DNA of 33,276 bases from Teichococcus deserti (GCF_001982615.1 NZ_MLCO01000140.1:1-33276), one strand, 5' to 3'; shown: positions 17,603 to 26,534, numbered from the stretch's first letter. Made by a program: numbers and translations. The notes: generated by a model not told the origin, from the sequence alone.

Positions 17603-17905
17603 ATGCGTCTTTCGCCCCCGGCGCCCTTTGCGGCGCCTTCTTCGGTGACGGCACAAGCTGGGCGGCGGCTGCTGCCGGCCCTGCTGCTGCTGCCGCTGCT
17701 GGCCGGCTGCGCCAGCTCTGCCTCGGGCGGCGCCGAGGCCGGCGCTCCGGCGTCCCTCGGCCTGCCGACCGGCAGCACGGTGGACGCCATCCGCGGCACA
17801 CCGGGCCTCGGCGACCCGCTGCGGCCGGAACCCGGCAATATCTGGGCGGACGGGCTGACCCCGTCGGCCAACGCGCCCGGCCCGATGGGCATGCCGGGCA
17901 AGTGA
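17603..17905 (+). CDS. Small predicted lipoprotein between tetR and the outer-membrane channel gene
   Basis: A 100-residue predicted lipoprotein of unknown function. The long N-terminus ends in a clear signal and lipobox, LLPALLLLPLLAGC, with LAGC supplying the lipidated cysteine at about residue 37, followed by a Ser/Gly/Ala linker and a Pro/Gly-rich tail (ending GPMGMPGK). The mature part is only about 64 residues with no recognisable domain. GAGGAT lies 9 bases before the ATG. It starts 13 bases after the tetR stop, and its TGA overlaps a possible GTG start of the channel gene, so the three plus-strand genes form one unit. It may assist the channel, but that is inference from position. Confidence 0.75.
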   Translation: MRLSPPAPFAAPSSVTAQAGRRLLPALLLLPLLAGCASSASGGAEAGAPASLGLPTGSTVDAIRGTPGLGDPLRPEPGNIWADGLTPSANAPGPMGMPGK

Positions 17906-17934
17906 CCTCCTCCTCCTCTGAAAGACCGCGGTCG

Positions 17935-19347
17935 ATGAACCCCTTGCGTATGCGTCAGGCCTTGCTGGCCGCGACCGTGCTGGCCCCCGTCTCCCTGGCC
18001 CCGGTGGCCGGCTGGGCGCAGAGCCTGCAGGAGGCGCTGAGCCAGGCCTATGCCAACAACCCGACCTTGCAGACCGCCCGCGCCCAGCTGCGCGTGGTGG
18101 ACGAGAACGTGCCGCAGGCGTTGTCCGGCTGGCGGCCGAGTGTCGTGGTCGCCGGCAACGCCGGCTATGTGAACGGCACGACCCGATCGCGCGGCCTCTA
18201 TGCCGATGCCGACCGGCAGACCGCCGGGGTGAATGCCACCATCACCCAGCAGCTCTACAATGGCGGCCGGACGGTGGCCTCGACCCAGCGGGCCGAGAAC
18301 CAGGTGCTGGCCCAGCGCGCCCGGCTGCTGAGCGCCGAGCAGCAGGTGCTGTCCGACACCGTCTCCTCCTATGTCGCGGTAATCCGCGACCAGGAGACGC
18401 TGCGGCTGAACGTCAACAACGTGCAGGTGCTGCAGCGCCAGCTGGATGCCACCAACGAGCGCTTCCGCGTCGGCGAGATCACCCGCACCGACGTGGCCCA
18501 GGCGGAAAGCCGGCTGGCTGGCGCGCGGGCGTCCCGCGCCAGCTCGGAAGGCAATCTGCAGACCAGCCGCGCCACCTTCCGCCGCACCACCGGCCTGTCG
18601 CCGGAGCGGCTGACCGCGCCGCAGCCGCTGGGCATGCCGGTGCGCGACGGGCGCGAGGCGGCGGAGCTCGCCATGCGCAACAACCCGGCGGTGGTCGCAG
18701 CCCTGTTCGACGAGGCCGCGGCGCGCGACGCCATCGACGTGCAGATGGCGGCCCTGCTGCCCTCGGTGAATGTGCAGGCCCAGGCCTTCCGCAGCGACAA
18801 CCAGCAATCGCCGCACACCCGCGGCACCGGCCAGCAGATCACCGCCAACCTCTCGGTCCCGCTCTACCAGGGCGGCGCCGAGCATTCGGCGGTGCGCCAG
18901 GCGCGGCAGGACGCCCAGCGCTACCGCCAGGTGGTGGACGACAACCGCCGCCAGGTGATGCAGCAGGCGACCCAGGCCTGGGAGGGGCTGCAATCGGCCC
19001 GCGCCCAGGTCGACAGCGTGCGCGCCCAGATCCGCGCCGCCGAGATCGCCCTCGACGGCGTGCAGCGCGAGGCGGTGGTCGGCAGCCGCACCACCCTCGA
19101 CGTGCTGAACGCCGAGCAGGAGCTGCTGAACGCCCGCGTCAGCCTGGTGCAGGCGCTCGCGAACGTGGTCACCGCCAGCTACAACCTGGCCGGCTCGGTC
19201 GGGCGGCTGACGGCGCGGGATCTGGCGCTGCCGGTCGCGCAATACGATATGGAAGCCTATTACCGGACGGTGCGCTCGCGCTGGTTCGGCACCGGCGACC
19301 TGAACTCGCAGCAGCCGGTCGGCGACAGCCAGGCGGCTCAGCCGTGA
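17935..19347 (+). CDS. TolC-family outer-membrane efflux channel
   Basis: Outer-membrane factor completing the tripartite pump, 470 residues. A Sec signal (MNPLRMRQALLAATVLAPVSLAPVAGWAQ) is followed by SLQEALSQAYANNPTLQTARAQLR, the usual TolC start. There are two structural repeats: GGRTVASTQRAENQVLAQRARLL...FRVGEITRTDVAQAESRLAGAR in the first, and GGAEHSAVRQARQDAQRYRQ...VVGSRTTLDVLNAEQELLNARVSL in the second. The YNGG and YQGG motifs mark the two beta-barrel entries. ATG 17935 gives a normal signal peptide; GTG 17902, overlapping the lipoprotein stop, would add 11 polar residues and could be used through translational coupling. Its partner pump and adaptor lie across the divergent promoter. 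Confidence 0.93.
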   Translation: MNPLRMRQALLAATVLAPVSLAPVAGWAQSLQEALSQAYANNPTLQTARAQLRVVDENVPQALSGWRPSVVVAGNAGYVNGTTRSRGLYADADRQTAGVNATITQQLYNGGRTVASTQRAENQVLAQRARLLSAEQQVLSDTVSSYVAVIRDQETLRLNVNNVQVLQRQLDATNERFRVGEITRTDVAQAESRLAGARASRASSEGNLQTSRATFRRTTGLSPERLTAPQPLGMPVRDGREAAELAMRNNPAVVAALFDEAAARDAIDVQMAALLPSVNVQAQAFRSDNQQSPHTRGTGQQITANLSVPLYQGGAEHSAVRQARQDAQRYRQVVDDNRRQVMQQATQAWEGLQSARAQVDSVRAQIRAAEIALDGVQREAVVGSRTTLDVLNAEQELLNARVSLVQALANVVTASYNLAGSVGRLTARDLALPVAQYDMEAYYRTVRSRWFGTGDLNSQQPVGDSQAAQP

Positions 19348-19366
19348 GATGATCTGCCGTCGGCAG

Positions 19367-19390
19367 GGCCGCCTGACGCGTCAGGCGGCC
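19367..19390. terminator. Palindrome between convergent tolC-like and hydrolase genes
   Basis: A perfect 24-base palindrome, GGCCGCCTGACG and its complement, spans the stop codon of the minus-strand hydrolase gene, 19 bases after the channel stop. It may act as a bidirectional terminator. There is no T-run on either side, so its strength is doubtful. Confidence 0.45.
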
Positions 19391-20856
19391 TTGCGGGCGG
19401 GCAGCGGCTTCAGCGTCAGCTTGTACAGACGCATCGACCAGGGCGCCCGAAGCGCGCCCGTCCCGGCATCGAACAGCGAGTAGAAGCTGGCACGCTGCAG
19501 CAGCAGCAGCGCCTCGCCCTGGCGGAAGGGCACGTCGACCAGCAGCGGCTTGGCCGGGTCCTCGGCGCGGGCCAGCAGGCGCGGCTTGCCGCCCGGCTCG
19601 GCCCAGAAGGCACTGATGGCATTCTCCTCCGGTGCCGCGACCGCGCTGCCGGCCGGTGGCAGTGCGAAGCGCAGGCGCAGCCGCAGCCTGCCGATGCTGT
19701 CCAGCCCGCCGTCCGGCGGGGCGGTCGGGCGCAGCCGCAGCAGGGCCAGCGGTCCGGCCTGCACGGCATGGCCCATGGCGCGGGCCTCGAGGCCCAGCAG
19801 TTCCGCCTCCCAGCCCTCGACCGTCGCCATCGGCACGCTTTGATTGGCCGCCGCCAGGAACTGCGCCAGCGTGTCGCGGCCGGGTGGCGCCAGCGCCTCG
19901 CGCAGCCGGCCGAGCAGGGTCAGGCTGCGCGGCACCGGCGCGGTCGGCGCCTGGCGGGCATCATGCAGGAAGCGGTCGGCGGCCGCGCGCTCGCCGGCAT
20001 AGAGATGCCGCCGCGCCGCCAGCATGGCGAAGGCCTGGCAATGGCTGAAGGCCAGATAGGCGCCGGCGGCGGCGGCCACCGCGGTCAGCGGCGCGCCCTC
20101 CAGCAGCCGGTCCAGCACCCGGTTGAAGCGGCCGGCCTGCTTCAGGAAGGCGCCGAGCTCATGCCCGCCATCCGGGCAGATGAAGACCTGTGGCCAGCCC
20201 TCGGCATGGAAGGCCTCGGCATTGGCGACGTCGATCACGTCGAGATCGCCGAACAGGCAGAGGAAGCGCTTCGGATCGCCGGACATCACGGCGTCCGGGC
20301 GCAGGGCCGGCTGGTCGTCGGCGAACCAGCGCTGGTAGCGGATGATCGCCGGGCCGCGCTTCGCCAGGTCGACCGAGACGGGCGGGCAGAGCGCGACCAC
20401 CCGCGCCTCGGGCAGCAGGGCGCCGACCAGCAGCGCGCCGAAGGCGCCCATGCTGACGCCCAGCACGGTGACCCGGGCATAGCCGCCGGCGGCGACCTGG
20501 CCGCGCAGCGCCGCGGCCAGCGCGGCCCAGCCGTCCTCGGCATTGTACCAGCTCTGCCGCTGGTCGCGCAGGAACAGCCGGTCGATGCCCGGCCGCGCCA
20601 TCAGCGAGGCGTGGAAGTCGAAGCCGGTGATCGGCTCCCCGGCGCGGCGCAGACCGGTGACGGCGATGACCAGCTGTTCCGCCGGAGCTCCGGCAGCCGG
20701 CGCGAAGTCCAGCTCGTAGCCGCCAAAGGCCTGCAGCCCGGGCTGCAGGGCGCTGCGCTCAACGATCAACTCGGCCGATCCCGTCCAGTGGCGCACCCGG
20801 GAACAGGGGATCCGGGCGCTGGCGCGGTGTACAGCGCGAACCAGACCGTTGCGCAA
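19381..20856 (-). CDS. Uncharacterised alpha/beta-hydrolase-fold protein with a C-terminal extension
   Basis: I do not recognise a named family. The first half looks like a cytoplasmic alpha/beta hydrolase: QLVIAVTGLRR (strand), IDRLFLRDQRQSWYNAEDGW, then the nucleophile elbow GVSMG (S135) in VTVLGVSMGAFGALL, a candidate acid in LFGDLDVID (D204 or D206) and H232 in CPDGGHELGAFL, all in the right order. The region from about 260 onward is Ala/Arg-rich and helical, and the last 120 residues look beta-rich; neither part resembles a known domain. No signal peptide is seen. The listed start is TTG 20856, 24 bases after the upstream oxidase gene; it lacks a good binding site, and GTG 20796 or TTG 20769 are alternatives. 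Probably co-transcribed with the oxidase gene. Confidence 0.72.
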   Translation of the reverse strand: MRNGLVRAVHRASARIPCSRVRHWTGSAELIVERSALQPGLQAFGGYELDFAPAAGAPAEQLVIAVTGLRRAGEPITGFDFHASLMARPGIDRLFLRDQRQSWYNAEDGWAALAAALRGQVAAGGYARVTVLGVSMGAFGALLVGALLPEARVVALCPPVSVDLAKRGPAIIRYQRWFADDQPALRPDAVMSGDPKRFLCLFGDLDVIDVANAEAFHAEGWPQVFICPDGGHELGAFLKQAGRFNRVLDRLLEGAPLTAVAAAAGAYLAFSHCQAFAMLAARRHLYAGERAAADRFLHDARQAPTAPVPRSLTLLGRLREALAPPGRDTLAQFLAAANQSVPMATVEGWEAELLGLEARAMGHAVQAGPLALLRLRPTAPPDGGLDSIGRLRLRLRFALPPAGSAVAAPEENAISAFWAEPGGKPRLLARAEDPAKPLLVDVPFRQGEALLLLQRASFYSLFDAGTGALRAPWSMRLYKLTLKPLPARKAA

Positions 20857-20880
20857 GCTTGGCGGGATGAAGCCGCAGGT

Positions 20881-21981
20881 TCAGCCCGCCAGCCCCTGCA
20901 CCAGCCGCGCCAGCGACAGCGACGCCGTCAGCCCCGGGCTTTCGATGCCGAAGAGGTTGATCAGCCCGGCGCGGCCATGGGCTTCCGGCCCCTGGATGAC
21001 GAAATCCTGCCCCGGCTGGCCGGGCGCCACGATCTTCGGCCGGATGCCGGAATAGCCCGGCTGCAGCGCGCCCTCCGGCAGGCCCGGCCAGTAGCGGCGG
21101 ATGGCGGCGTAGAAGCTGTCGCCGCGGCGGGGATCGACCTCGTAGTCCAGGCTGTCGACCCATTCGACATCGGGGCCGAAGCGGCACTGCCCGCCCAGGT
21201 CGATGGTCAGATGGGTGCCGAGGCCGCCCGGCACCGGCACCGGGTAGATCAGCCGCGAGAAAGGCGAGCGCCCGGCCAGGGTGAAGTAGTTGCCCTTGGC
21301 GAAGTAGCTGGGCGGCACATGCGCGGCGGGCATGCCCTGCAGCGTCGCCGCAAGCCGCGGCGCATGCAGCCCCGCGGCATTGACCAGCAGGCGGCAGCGC
21401 AGCGCCATCGGATCGGCGCCGCCGACCTCGAGCTCGGCGCCCTCGTCGATCAGCCGGCCGCCGAGGACCGGGCTGTGGAAGACGAAGGTGGCGCCGGCAT
21501 TCTCGGCATCGCCCTGCAGCGCCAGCATATAGGCATGGCTGTCGATGATGCCGGTGGAGGGGGAGAGGAGGGCCGCAGTGCAGTTCAGCGCCGGCTCCAT
21601 CGCCAGCGCCTCGGCGGGCTCGACCAGCCGCAGGTCGGGCACGCCGTTGGCGGCGGCGCGGGCCTGGATCGAGGCCAGCTTGCCGCGCTCCTCCGCATCC
21701 GTCGCCACGATCAGCTTGCCGCATTGCGCATGCGGCACGCCGCGCTCGGCGCAATAGGCGTAGAGCATGTGCTTGCCCTCGACGCAGGCGCGCGCCATCA
21801 GGCTGTCCTTCGGGTAGTAGATCCCCGCATGGATCACCTCGCTGTTGCGCGAGGAGGTCTCGGTGCCGATGCCCTCGGCGGCCTCCAGCACCAGCACCTC
21901 GCGCCCGGCCAGCGCCAGCTCGCGGGCCACGGCCAGGCCGACGACGCCGGCGCCGACGACGATGCACTCCACCTCTTCCAC
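20881..21981 (-). CDS. lhgO: LhgO-like FAD-dependent oxidase (L-2-hydroxyglutarate oxidase family)
   Basis: FAD-dependent oxidoreductase of the DAO superfamily, 366 residues; LhgO oxidises L-2-hydroxyglutarate to 2-oxoglutarate and feeds electrons to the membrane quinone pool. The N-terminus [20 protein letters not shown] is the FAD Rossmann motif, followed by [16 protein letters not shown], which is the most telling LhgO signature. [25 protein letters not shown] and the C-terminal block GYSGIRPKI...[17 protein letters not shown] are also family-like. GTG 21981 is chosen since AAGGAG lies 7 bases before it; the frame continuing upstream runs opposite the ABC-F gene. It is about 10 percent shorter than E. 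coli LhgO, as in many proteobacterial homologues, so substrate identity is less certain than the family. Confidence 0.82.
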   Translation of the reverse strand: MEEVECIVVGAGVVGLAVARELALAGREVLVLEAAEGIGTETSSRNSEVIHAGIYYPKDSLMARACVEGKHMLYAYCAERGVPHAQCGKLIVATDAEERGKLASIQARAAANGVPDLRLVEPAEALAMEPALNCTAALLSPSTGIIDSHAYMLALQGDAENAGATFVFHSPVLGGRLIDEGAELEVGGADPMALRCRLLVNAAGLHAPRLAATLQGMPAAHVPPSYFAKGNYFTLAGRSPFSRLIYPVPVPGGLGTHLTIDLGGQCRFGPDVEWVDSLDYEVDPRRGDSFYAAIRRYWPGLPEGALQPGYSGIRPKIVAPGQPGQDFVIQGPEAHGRAGLINLFGIESPGLTASLSLARLVQGLAG

Positions 21982-22083
21982 CCGGTCGCTCCTTCTCGAA
22001 CCCCTTGGGCGGCAGTCTTGCCCGCGATGCGGCCGCCTGACCATGGTGGGGCGCGCGAAAAATGCCGCTTTGCGCGGGATTGC

Positions 22084-22103
22084 CGCGCGGTTTTCACCGC
22101 GCG
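22084..22103. other. Perfect stem-loop in the leader of the ABC-F gene
   Basis: CGCGCGGT pairs perfectly with ACCGCGCG around the loop TTTC, ending about 50 bases before the ABC-F start, in the 172-base divergent spacer (21982-22153) shared with lhgO. There is no T-run after it. It may be a leader structure or part of a regulator site. Confidence 0.4.
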
Positions 22104-22153
22104 TGACGCGGCGATGCTTGACGCAGCCGGCGCCGGGCGGCACGGAGCGCGGC

Positions 22154-23974
22154 ATGGCCGCTCCCCCGCTTCTGCTGCTCCAGGACACCCGCCTCGGCTT
22201 CGGCACCACGCCGCTGCTGCTGGGCGCCACGCTCTCGGTCTCGCCCGGCGAGCGGGTGGCGCTGATCGGGCGCAACGGCTCCGGCAAGTCGACCCTGCTG
22301 AAGATCGCGGCCGGCCTGGTGCAGCCCGATTCCGGCAGCCGCTTCGTCCAGCCCGGCGCCACCCTGCGCTACCTGGAGCAGGAGCCCGATCTTTCCGCCT
22401 ATGCCACCGTCATGGCCTACGTCATGGGCGGGCTGGCCGAGGGCGACGACGAATACCGCGCCCATTACCTGCTGGAGCAGCTCGGCCTGACCGGCGAGGA
22501 GCTGCCGAAGAACCTCTCCGGCGGCGAGGCGCGGCGGGCGGCGCTGGCCCGGGCGCTCGCCCCCAGCCCCGACATCCTGCTGCTGGACGAGCCGACCAAC
22601 CACCTGGACCTGCCCGCCATCGAATGGCTGGAGCAGGAGATCGCCTCGATGCGCTCGGCGCTGGTCCTGATCAGCCATGACCGGCGCTTCCTGGAGACCA
22701 TGACGCGGGAGATGGTCTGGCTCGACCGCGGCGTCACCCGCCGCCTGGCCCGCGGCTTTGCCCATTTCGAGACCTGGCGCGACGAGGTCCTGGAGCTGGA
22801 GGAGAAGGAGGCGCACAAGCTCGACCGGCAGATCGCCCGGGAAGAGGATTGGATGCGCTACGGCGTCACCGCCCGGCGCAAGCGCAATGTCCGCCGCGTC
22901 GCCGAGCTCGCGGGGCTCCGCCAGCAGCGCCGTGAGCGCCGCGCCGCCCAGGGCGGGGTGCGCATGGCGGCCGCCGAGGGCGAGGGCTCCGGCAGCCAGG
23001 TGGTCTCGGCCGACACCATCTCGAAATTCTACGGCGAGCGCGCCGTGGTGAAGGACTTTTCCACGCGCATCCTGCGTGGCGACCGGGTGGGGATCGTGGG
23101 TCCCAACGGCGCCGGCAAGACCACGCTGCTGTCGATGCTGACGGGGATGCTGGCGCCCGATTCCGGCGAGATCAAGCTGGGCACCAATCTGCAGATGGTG
23201 ACGCTGGACCAGCGGCGCGAGGCGCTGGACCCGGCGATGACCGTCTCGGCGACGCTGACCGGCCAGCGCGGCGACCAGGTCTGGGTCAATGGCCAGCCGC
23301 GCCACGTCATCGGCTACATGAAGGACTTCCTGTTCCTGCCCGAGCAGGCGCGGACGCCCGTCTCGGCGCTGTCGGGCGGCGAGCGCGGGCGGCTGCTGCT
23401 GGCCCGCGCCTTCGCCACCGCCTCCAACCTGCTGGTGCTCGACGAGCCGACCAACGACCTGGACCTGGAGACGCTCGACCTGCTGCAGGAGCAGATCGCC
23501 GATTACGGCGGCACGGTCATCGTGGTCAGCCATGACCGCGACTTCCTCGACCGGGTGACCACCAATGTCATCGCCTGGGAAGGCGAGGGGCGCTGGCAGG
23601 ACTATGCCGGCGGCTATACCGACATGGTGTCGCAGCGCGGCCATGGCGTGCGGGCGCGCTCGGATGCCCAGCCTGCTCCCGTCGCCAAGTCCTCCGAGCC
23701 GAAGCCTGCTGCCGCCGCATCGACGGCGGCGGTCCGAAAGAAGATGTCGTTCAAGGACCAGCATGAGCTGGAGACCCTGCCCGCCAGGATGCGCAAGCTG
23801 GAAGCCGAAGCGGCAAAGCTGAAGGAAATCCTGGCGGATCCGGGGCTCTACAGCCGCGACAAGGGGCGCTTCGACAAGGCCAGCGAGCTGCTGGCCAAGG
23901 CCGAGACAGGCCTGGCCGAGGCGGAGGAGCGCTGGCTGGAGCTGGAGATGCTGCGGGAGGAAACGGGGGGCTGA
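22154..23974 (+). CDS. uup: ABC-F ATPase, Uup type
   Basis: Cytoplasmic, soluble ABC-F protein of 606 residues with two nucleotide-binding domains and no membrane part; the family acts on ribosomes, and Uup is linked to ribosome or replication-intermediate processing. Domain 1: Walker [10 protein letters not shown] (39-47), signature [15 protein letters not shown], Walker [13 protein letters not shown]. The inter-domain linker (about 205-285) is charged and helical. Domain 2: Walker [10 protein letters not shown] (316-324), signature [15 protein letters not shown], Walker [13 protein letters not shown], switch HDRDFLD. The C-terminal about 75 residues form a charged coiled coil ([24 protein letters not shown]), the DNA-binding arm typical of Uup, after a Pro/Ala linker. 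ATG 22154 is supported by CGGAG 6-7 bases upstream; the longer open frame is not coding. Confidence 0.93.
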   Translation: MAAPPLLLLQDTRLGFGTTPLLLGATLSVSPGERVALIGRNGSGKSTLLKIAAGLVQPDSGSRFVQPGATLRYLEQEPDLSAYATVMAYVMGGLAEGDDEYRAHYLLEQLGLTGEELPKNLSGGEARRAALARALAPSPDILLLDEPTNHLDLPAIEWLEQEIASMRSALVLISHDRRFLETMTREMVWLDRGVTRRLARGFAHFETWRDEVLELEEKEAHKLDRQIAREEDWMRYGVTARRKRNVRRVAELAGLRQQRRERRAAQGGVRMAAAEGEGSGSQVVSADTISKFYGERAVVKDFSTRILRGDRVGIVGPNGAGKTTLLSMLTGMLAPDSGEIKLGTNLQMVTLDQRREALDPAMTVSATLTGQRGDQVWVNGQPRHVIGYMKDFLFLPEQARTPVSALSGGERGRLLLARAFATASNLLVLDEPTNDLDLETLDLLQEQIADYGGTVIVVSHDRDFLDRVTTNVIAWEGEGRWQDYAGGYTDMVSQRGHGVRARSDAQPAPVAKSSEPKPAAAASTAAVRKKMSFKDQHELETLPARMRKLEAEAAKLKEILADPGLYSRDKGRFDKASELLAKAETGLAEAEERWLELEMLREETGG

Positions 23975-23986
23975 GCGGCGCCCCCC
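23965..23986 (+). terminator. Possible terminator hairpin after the ABC-F gene
   Basis: GGGGGGC pairs with GCCCCCC around an 8-base loop that includes the ABC-F stop codon. Only two T residues follow, and the convergent kinase gene ends 8 bases later, so this is tentative. Confidence 0.35.
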
Positions 23987-23993
23987 TTCGGTG

Positions 23994-25598
23994 TCAGGCG
24001 GCGCGGACCGACAGGCAGTGGCGCGGCTCGAGGCTGCGGAAGCGCACCTCGCAATAGAGGCCGTCGGTGTCGAAGTTCAGCCGCACCTGGGTGCCGGGGC
24101 CGAGGTCATAGGCCAGGCCGCGCTCCAGGAAGCGCATGCCGAAGCCCTGGCGCAGCGGCCGGCCCGCCAGCCGTGGCCCGCCATATTCGCGCCAGGCCAG
24201 CCGCAGCGCGCCATCGGCCAGGCAGTCCCAGCGCAGCGAGACATGGCCTTCGCTGCCGAGCGCGCCGTGATGGGTGGCGTTGCTGGCCAGCTCGGAGAGC
24301 GCGATGACCAGGGCCTGGGCCTGGCCAGGGCGCAGCAGCGGCCCTTCCGGCCCTTCGACCCGCAGCCGGCCGCTGCCCTGCCAGGGCCCGAGCGCCGCTT
24401 GCACCACCGCGGACAGCGTCGCCTGCGACCAGCCGACGGCGGCCAGCAGCTCGTGCGAGCGCGACAGCGCGCCGAGGCGGGCCGAGAAATCGGCGGCGAA
24501 GCGCTGCGGGTCCAGCGCCGCGCCGCGCAGCGTCTGGGCGGCCAGGGACTGGACGGTGGCCAGGGTGTTCTTCACCCGGTGGTTCAGCTCGCCCACCAGC
24601 TCGTCGCGCCAGGCTTCCATGGTGGCGCGCTCGGTGACGTCCATGATGATCAGGCAGAGATGCGGCGCGCCTTCCGCCGCCTGGGCGGAGGGCTCCAGCA
24701 GCTCGACCGCCAGGTGGTAGTGGCGGTCGGCGCCATCCGGCCCGGCCGCGGTCACCGCCTGGCCGGGCAGGCCGCGGCCGCGCACCTGCACGGCGCGCAG
24801 CTCGGCGCCGAGGGCCGCATGCAGCCAGGGCAGCGCCTGGGCCAGGCTCTGGCCGGGCAGGGCGGCCTCGGCGACTCCGGCCAGCTGAGCGAAGCGGGCA
24901 TTGCCGGCGGCGATGGTCAGGCCGGGGTCGAGCAGCGCCATGCCGAGCGGCGCGGCCTCGGCCAGGGCGCGGATCTGCGCCTGGGCCTGGGCGGCATGGC
25001 CGGCCTGGGCGCGGGCCTCGCGCCGGGCCTGGCGCAGCGCCAGTCCGAGCAGGGCGACGCCGGCCGTGGCGCTGGCCAGGGCGCCGAGCAGCCCGTTGCG
25101 CTGTCGCGCCAGGTCATGCTGGCGCAGGATGGCGATGCGCCGCATCAGCGCATCCTCCATGGCATGGCCGGCGACATGCAGGGCACGGTGGGCGGCCTCG
25201 GCCTCGCCGGCGGCATGGCCGGCGGCCAGGCGCAGCCGCAGCAGGGCCTCTGGCGCGGCGAGCTCGGGATAGCTGTTTGCCAGCTGCGCCAGCGTCGCCA
25301 GGGCTGCGGCAAGGGCGGCGGGGTCCTGGCGCACGGCATGTCCGGTGAGCAGCGCCTCGGCCTTCAGCCCATCGTCGAGGGTGCGGATTTCCTGCAGGGT
25401 GGCTTCGCTGCCAACCAGGCGGAAGCCGAGCAGCGCAAAGCTGGCGGTGAGCAGGACCAGGGCGAGCCAGGCCAGCGGTCCGCCGGCCAGGGTGACGGCA
25501 CGGCGCATCGGGCCGCGGTTCCGGGTGGAACCGGCGGCAGCGTCAGGGCGTGCCAGGGCGAAGGCCCGCGGCACGAGCCTGGTGGCGGCAGGCTGCAC
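23994..25598 (-). CDS. Membrane-bound HWE-like sensor histidine kinase
   Basis: Sensor kinase of 534 residues. Membrane helices at about 42-62 and 168-188 flank an extracytoplasmic, helical, Ala-rich region. A linker helix and one PAS domain (about 205-325, ending LCLIIMDVTERATME) lead into the kinase core. The phosphoacceptor is H340 in ELNHRVKNTLATVQSLAAQTLRG, typical of HWE/HisKA_2 kinases. The N-box is SELASNATHHGAL (N440), and W469-R-E471 precedes GGP, then GFGMRFLER. The position where HWE kinases usually have His in the N-box holds S435. GTG 25598 is the start because GGAGGAAGG lies directly upstream; ATG 25508 would shorten it by 30 residues. No response regulator is nearby. It converges on the ABC-F gene and is divergent from greB. 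Confidence 0.88.
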   Translation of the reverse strand: MQPAATRLVPRAFALARPDAAAGSTRNRGPMRRAVTLAGGPLAWLALVLLTASFALLGFRLVGSEATLQEIRTLDDGLKAEALLTGHAVRQDPAALAAALATLAQLANSYPELAAPEALLRLRLAAGHAAGEAEAAHRALHVAGHAMEDALMRRIAILRQHDLARQRNGLLGALASATAGVALLGLALRQARREARAQAGHAAQAQAQIRALAEAAPLGMALLDPGLTIAAGNARFAQLAGVAEAALPGQSLAQALPWLHAALGAELRAVQVRGRGLPGQAVTAAGPDGADRHYHLAVELLEPSAQAAEGAPHLCLIIMDVTERATMEAWRDELVGELNHRVKNTLATVQSLAAQTLRGAALDPQRFAADFSARLGALSRSHELLAAVGWSQATLSAVVQAALGPWQGSGRLRVEGPEGPLLRPGQAQALVIALSELASNATHHGALGSEGHVSLRWDCLADGALRLAWREYGGPRLAGRPLRQGFGMRFLERGLAYDLGPGTQVRLNFDTDGLYCEVRFRSLEPRHCLSVRAA

Positions 25599-25916
25599 GG
25601 GCGCCTTCCTCCGGTTTTTTGGGTTATGTGCCGAACGTTTCCCACATGCCGCAGTCCGGTCGCACGGCTGGCTTCCTGAGGCGCGACGGGCTGGCAGCGC
25701 GGGGGCAGTCCGCGGGAGGCCAGCGCACAGCCTCGGCCAGGGGCGCGGCAAGGTGCGGCATAGGTGAATTGAAGCGCGATTTTGCGCGCAAAGGGAGAGT
25801 TTTTTTGAAGTCTGGAGCGATTCGCTACCGAAATATTGCTGAAGACAAAGCGCGACGCCAGCGCCGAGTGAACCGGTTCGACAAGCTTGGGCGTGAGTTT
25901 ACGGGAGACGCAAATC
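25599..25916. other. Divergent spacer between sensor kinase and greB; promoters expected, none pinned down
   Basis: This 318-base region must carry promoters for both flanking genes. The stretch 25760-25860 is richer in A and T than its surroundings, has a run of seven T residues (25800-25806) and two TTGAAG boxes (25769-25774, 25805-25810) that could be -35 elements, but neither has a convincing -10 at the right distance. I also looked for an EcfG-type GGAAC...GTT promoter, since HWE kinases often serve the general stress response, and did not find one with proper spacing. No gene is seen. Confidence 0.4.
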
Positions 25917-26453
25917 TTGGCTGCTGACGATGACGACGATGGCGACGACGCGCCGCCGGGCCTGCCCGCCGGGACGCCCTTCTACATGACGCCCGTGGGC
26001 CATGCGGCGCTGCAGGAGGAGCTGACCCGGCTGTGGAGCCAGGACCGGCCGAAGGTGGTGGAGATCGTCTCCTGGGCGGCGAGCCTGGGCGACCGCAGCG
26101 AAAATGCCGACTACCAGTACGGCAAGCGGCGGCTGCGCGAGATCGACCGCCGGGTCCGCTTCCTGCGGAAGCGCCTGGAGCGGGTGCAGGTGGTCGACCC
26201 CGCCGCCCAGCCGCGCCGCGACCAGGTCTTCTTCGGCGCGACCGTCACCTATGCCCGCGAGGATGACAGCGAGGTCACCATCACCATCGTCGGCGTCGAC
26301 GAGACCGACCTGGACCGCGGCCATATCAGCTGGGTCTCGCCGATGGCCCGCGCGCTGCTGAAGGCGCGGGTCGGCGACCTGGTCCGGGTGCGTACCCCGG
26401 GCGGCCTCGAGGAGGTCGAGGTGGTCACCATCGCCTATCCGCCGGCGCGCTGA
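25917..26453 (+). CDS. greB: Transcript cleavage factor GreB
   Basis: Secondary-channel factor that rescues backtracked RNA polymerase by stimulating cleavage of the nascent RNA. The N-terminal coiled coil contains the tip GDRSENADYQYGKRRLREIDRR, whose acidic residues coordinate the catalytic magnesium; this wording is GreB rather than GreA. The C-terminal FKBP-like domain runs from about residue 100 (FFGATVTYAREDDSEVTITIVG...ISWVSPMARALLKARVGD). I chose TTG 25917 because GGGAG lies 9 bases before it, giving a short Asp-rich N-terminus (DDDDDGDD) of about 20 residues ahead of the coil; TTG 25887 and GTG 25893 are alternatives. A hairpin (26467-26499) follows. Confidence 0.92.
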   Translation: MAADDDDDGDDAPPGLPAGTPFYMTPVGHAALQEELTRLWSQDRPKVVEIVSWAASLGDRSENADYQYGKRRLREIDRRVRFLRKRLERVQVVDPAAQPRRDQVFFGATVTYAREDDSEVTITIVGVDETDLDRGHISWVSPMARALLKARVGDLVRVRTPGGLEEVEVVTIAYPPAR

Positions 26454-26466
26454 TCGCTGCACGCCA

Positions 26467-26499
26467 GGGTGGCGGACATCGCCGAGAATTTCGCCACCC
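26467..26499 (+). terminator. Probable hairpin terminator after greB
   Basis: GGGTGGCG pairs with CGCCACCC around a 17-base loop, 13 bases after the greB stop. A T/C-rich stretch (CTCTTGCTTCCTTCATTT) follows, without a true T-run. Read-through into the transporter gene is possible. Confidence 0.45.
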
Positions 26500-26534
26500 C
26501 GCTCTTGCTTCCTTCATTTCACCGGCGTCATGCT

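Noticed and set aside
19768-22680. Plus-strand open frame of 970 codons opposite the hydrolase and lhgO genes
   Set aside because: Runs through three real genes in wrong frames or strand; no start signal or motifs.
25599-25916. EcfG-type general stress promoter near the second HWE kinase
   Set aside because: GGAAAC- and GTT-like pieces occur but never with the 16-17 base spacing required.
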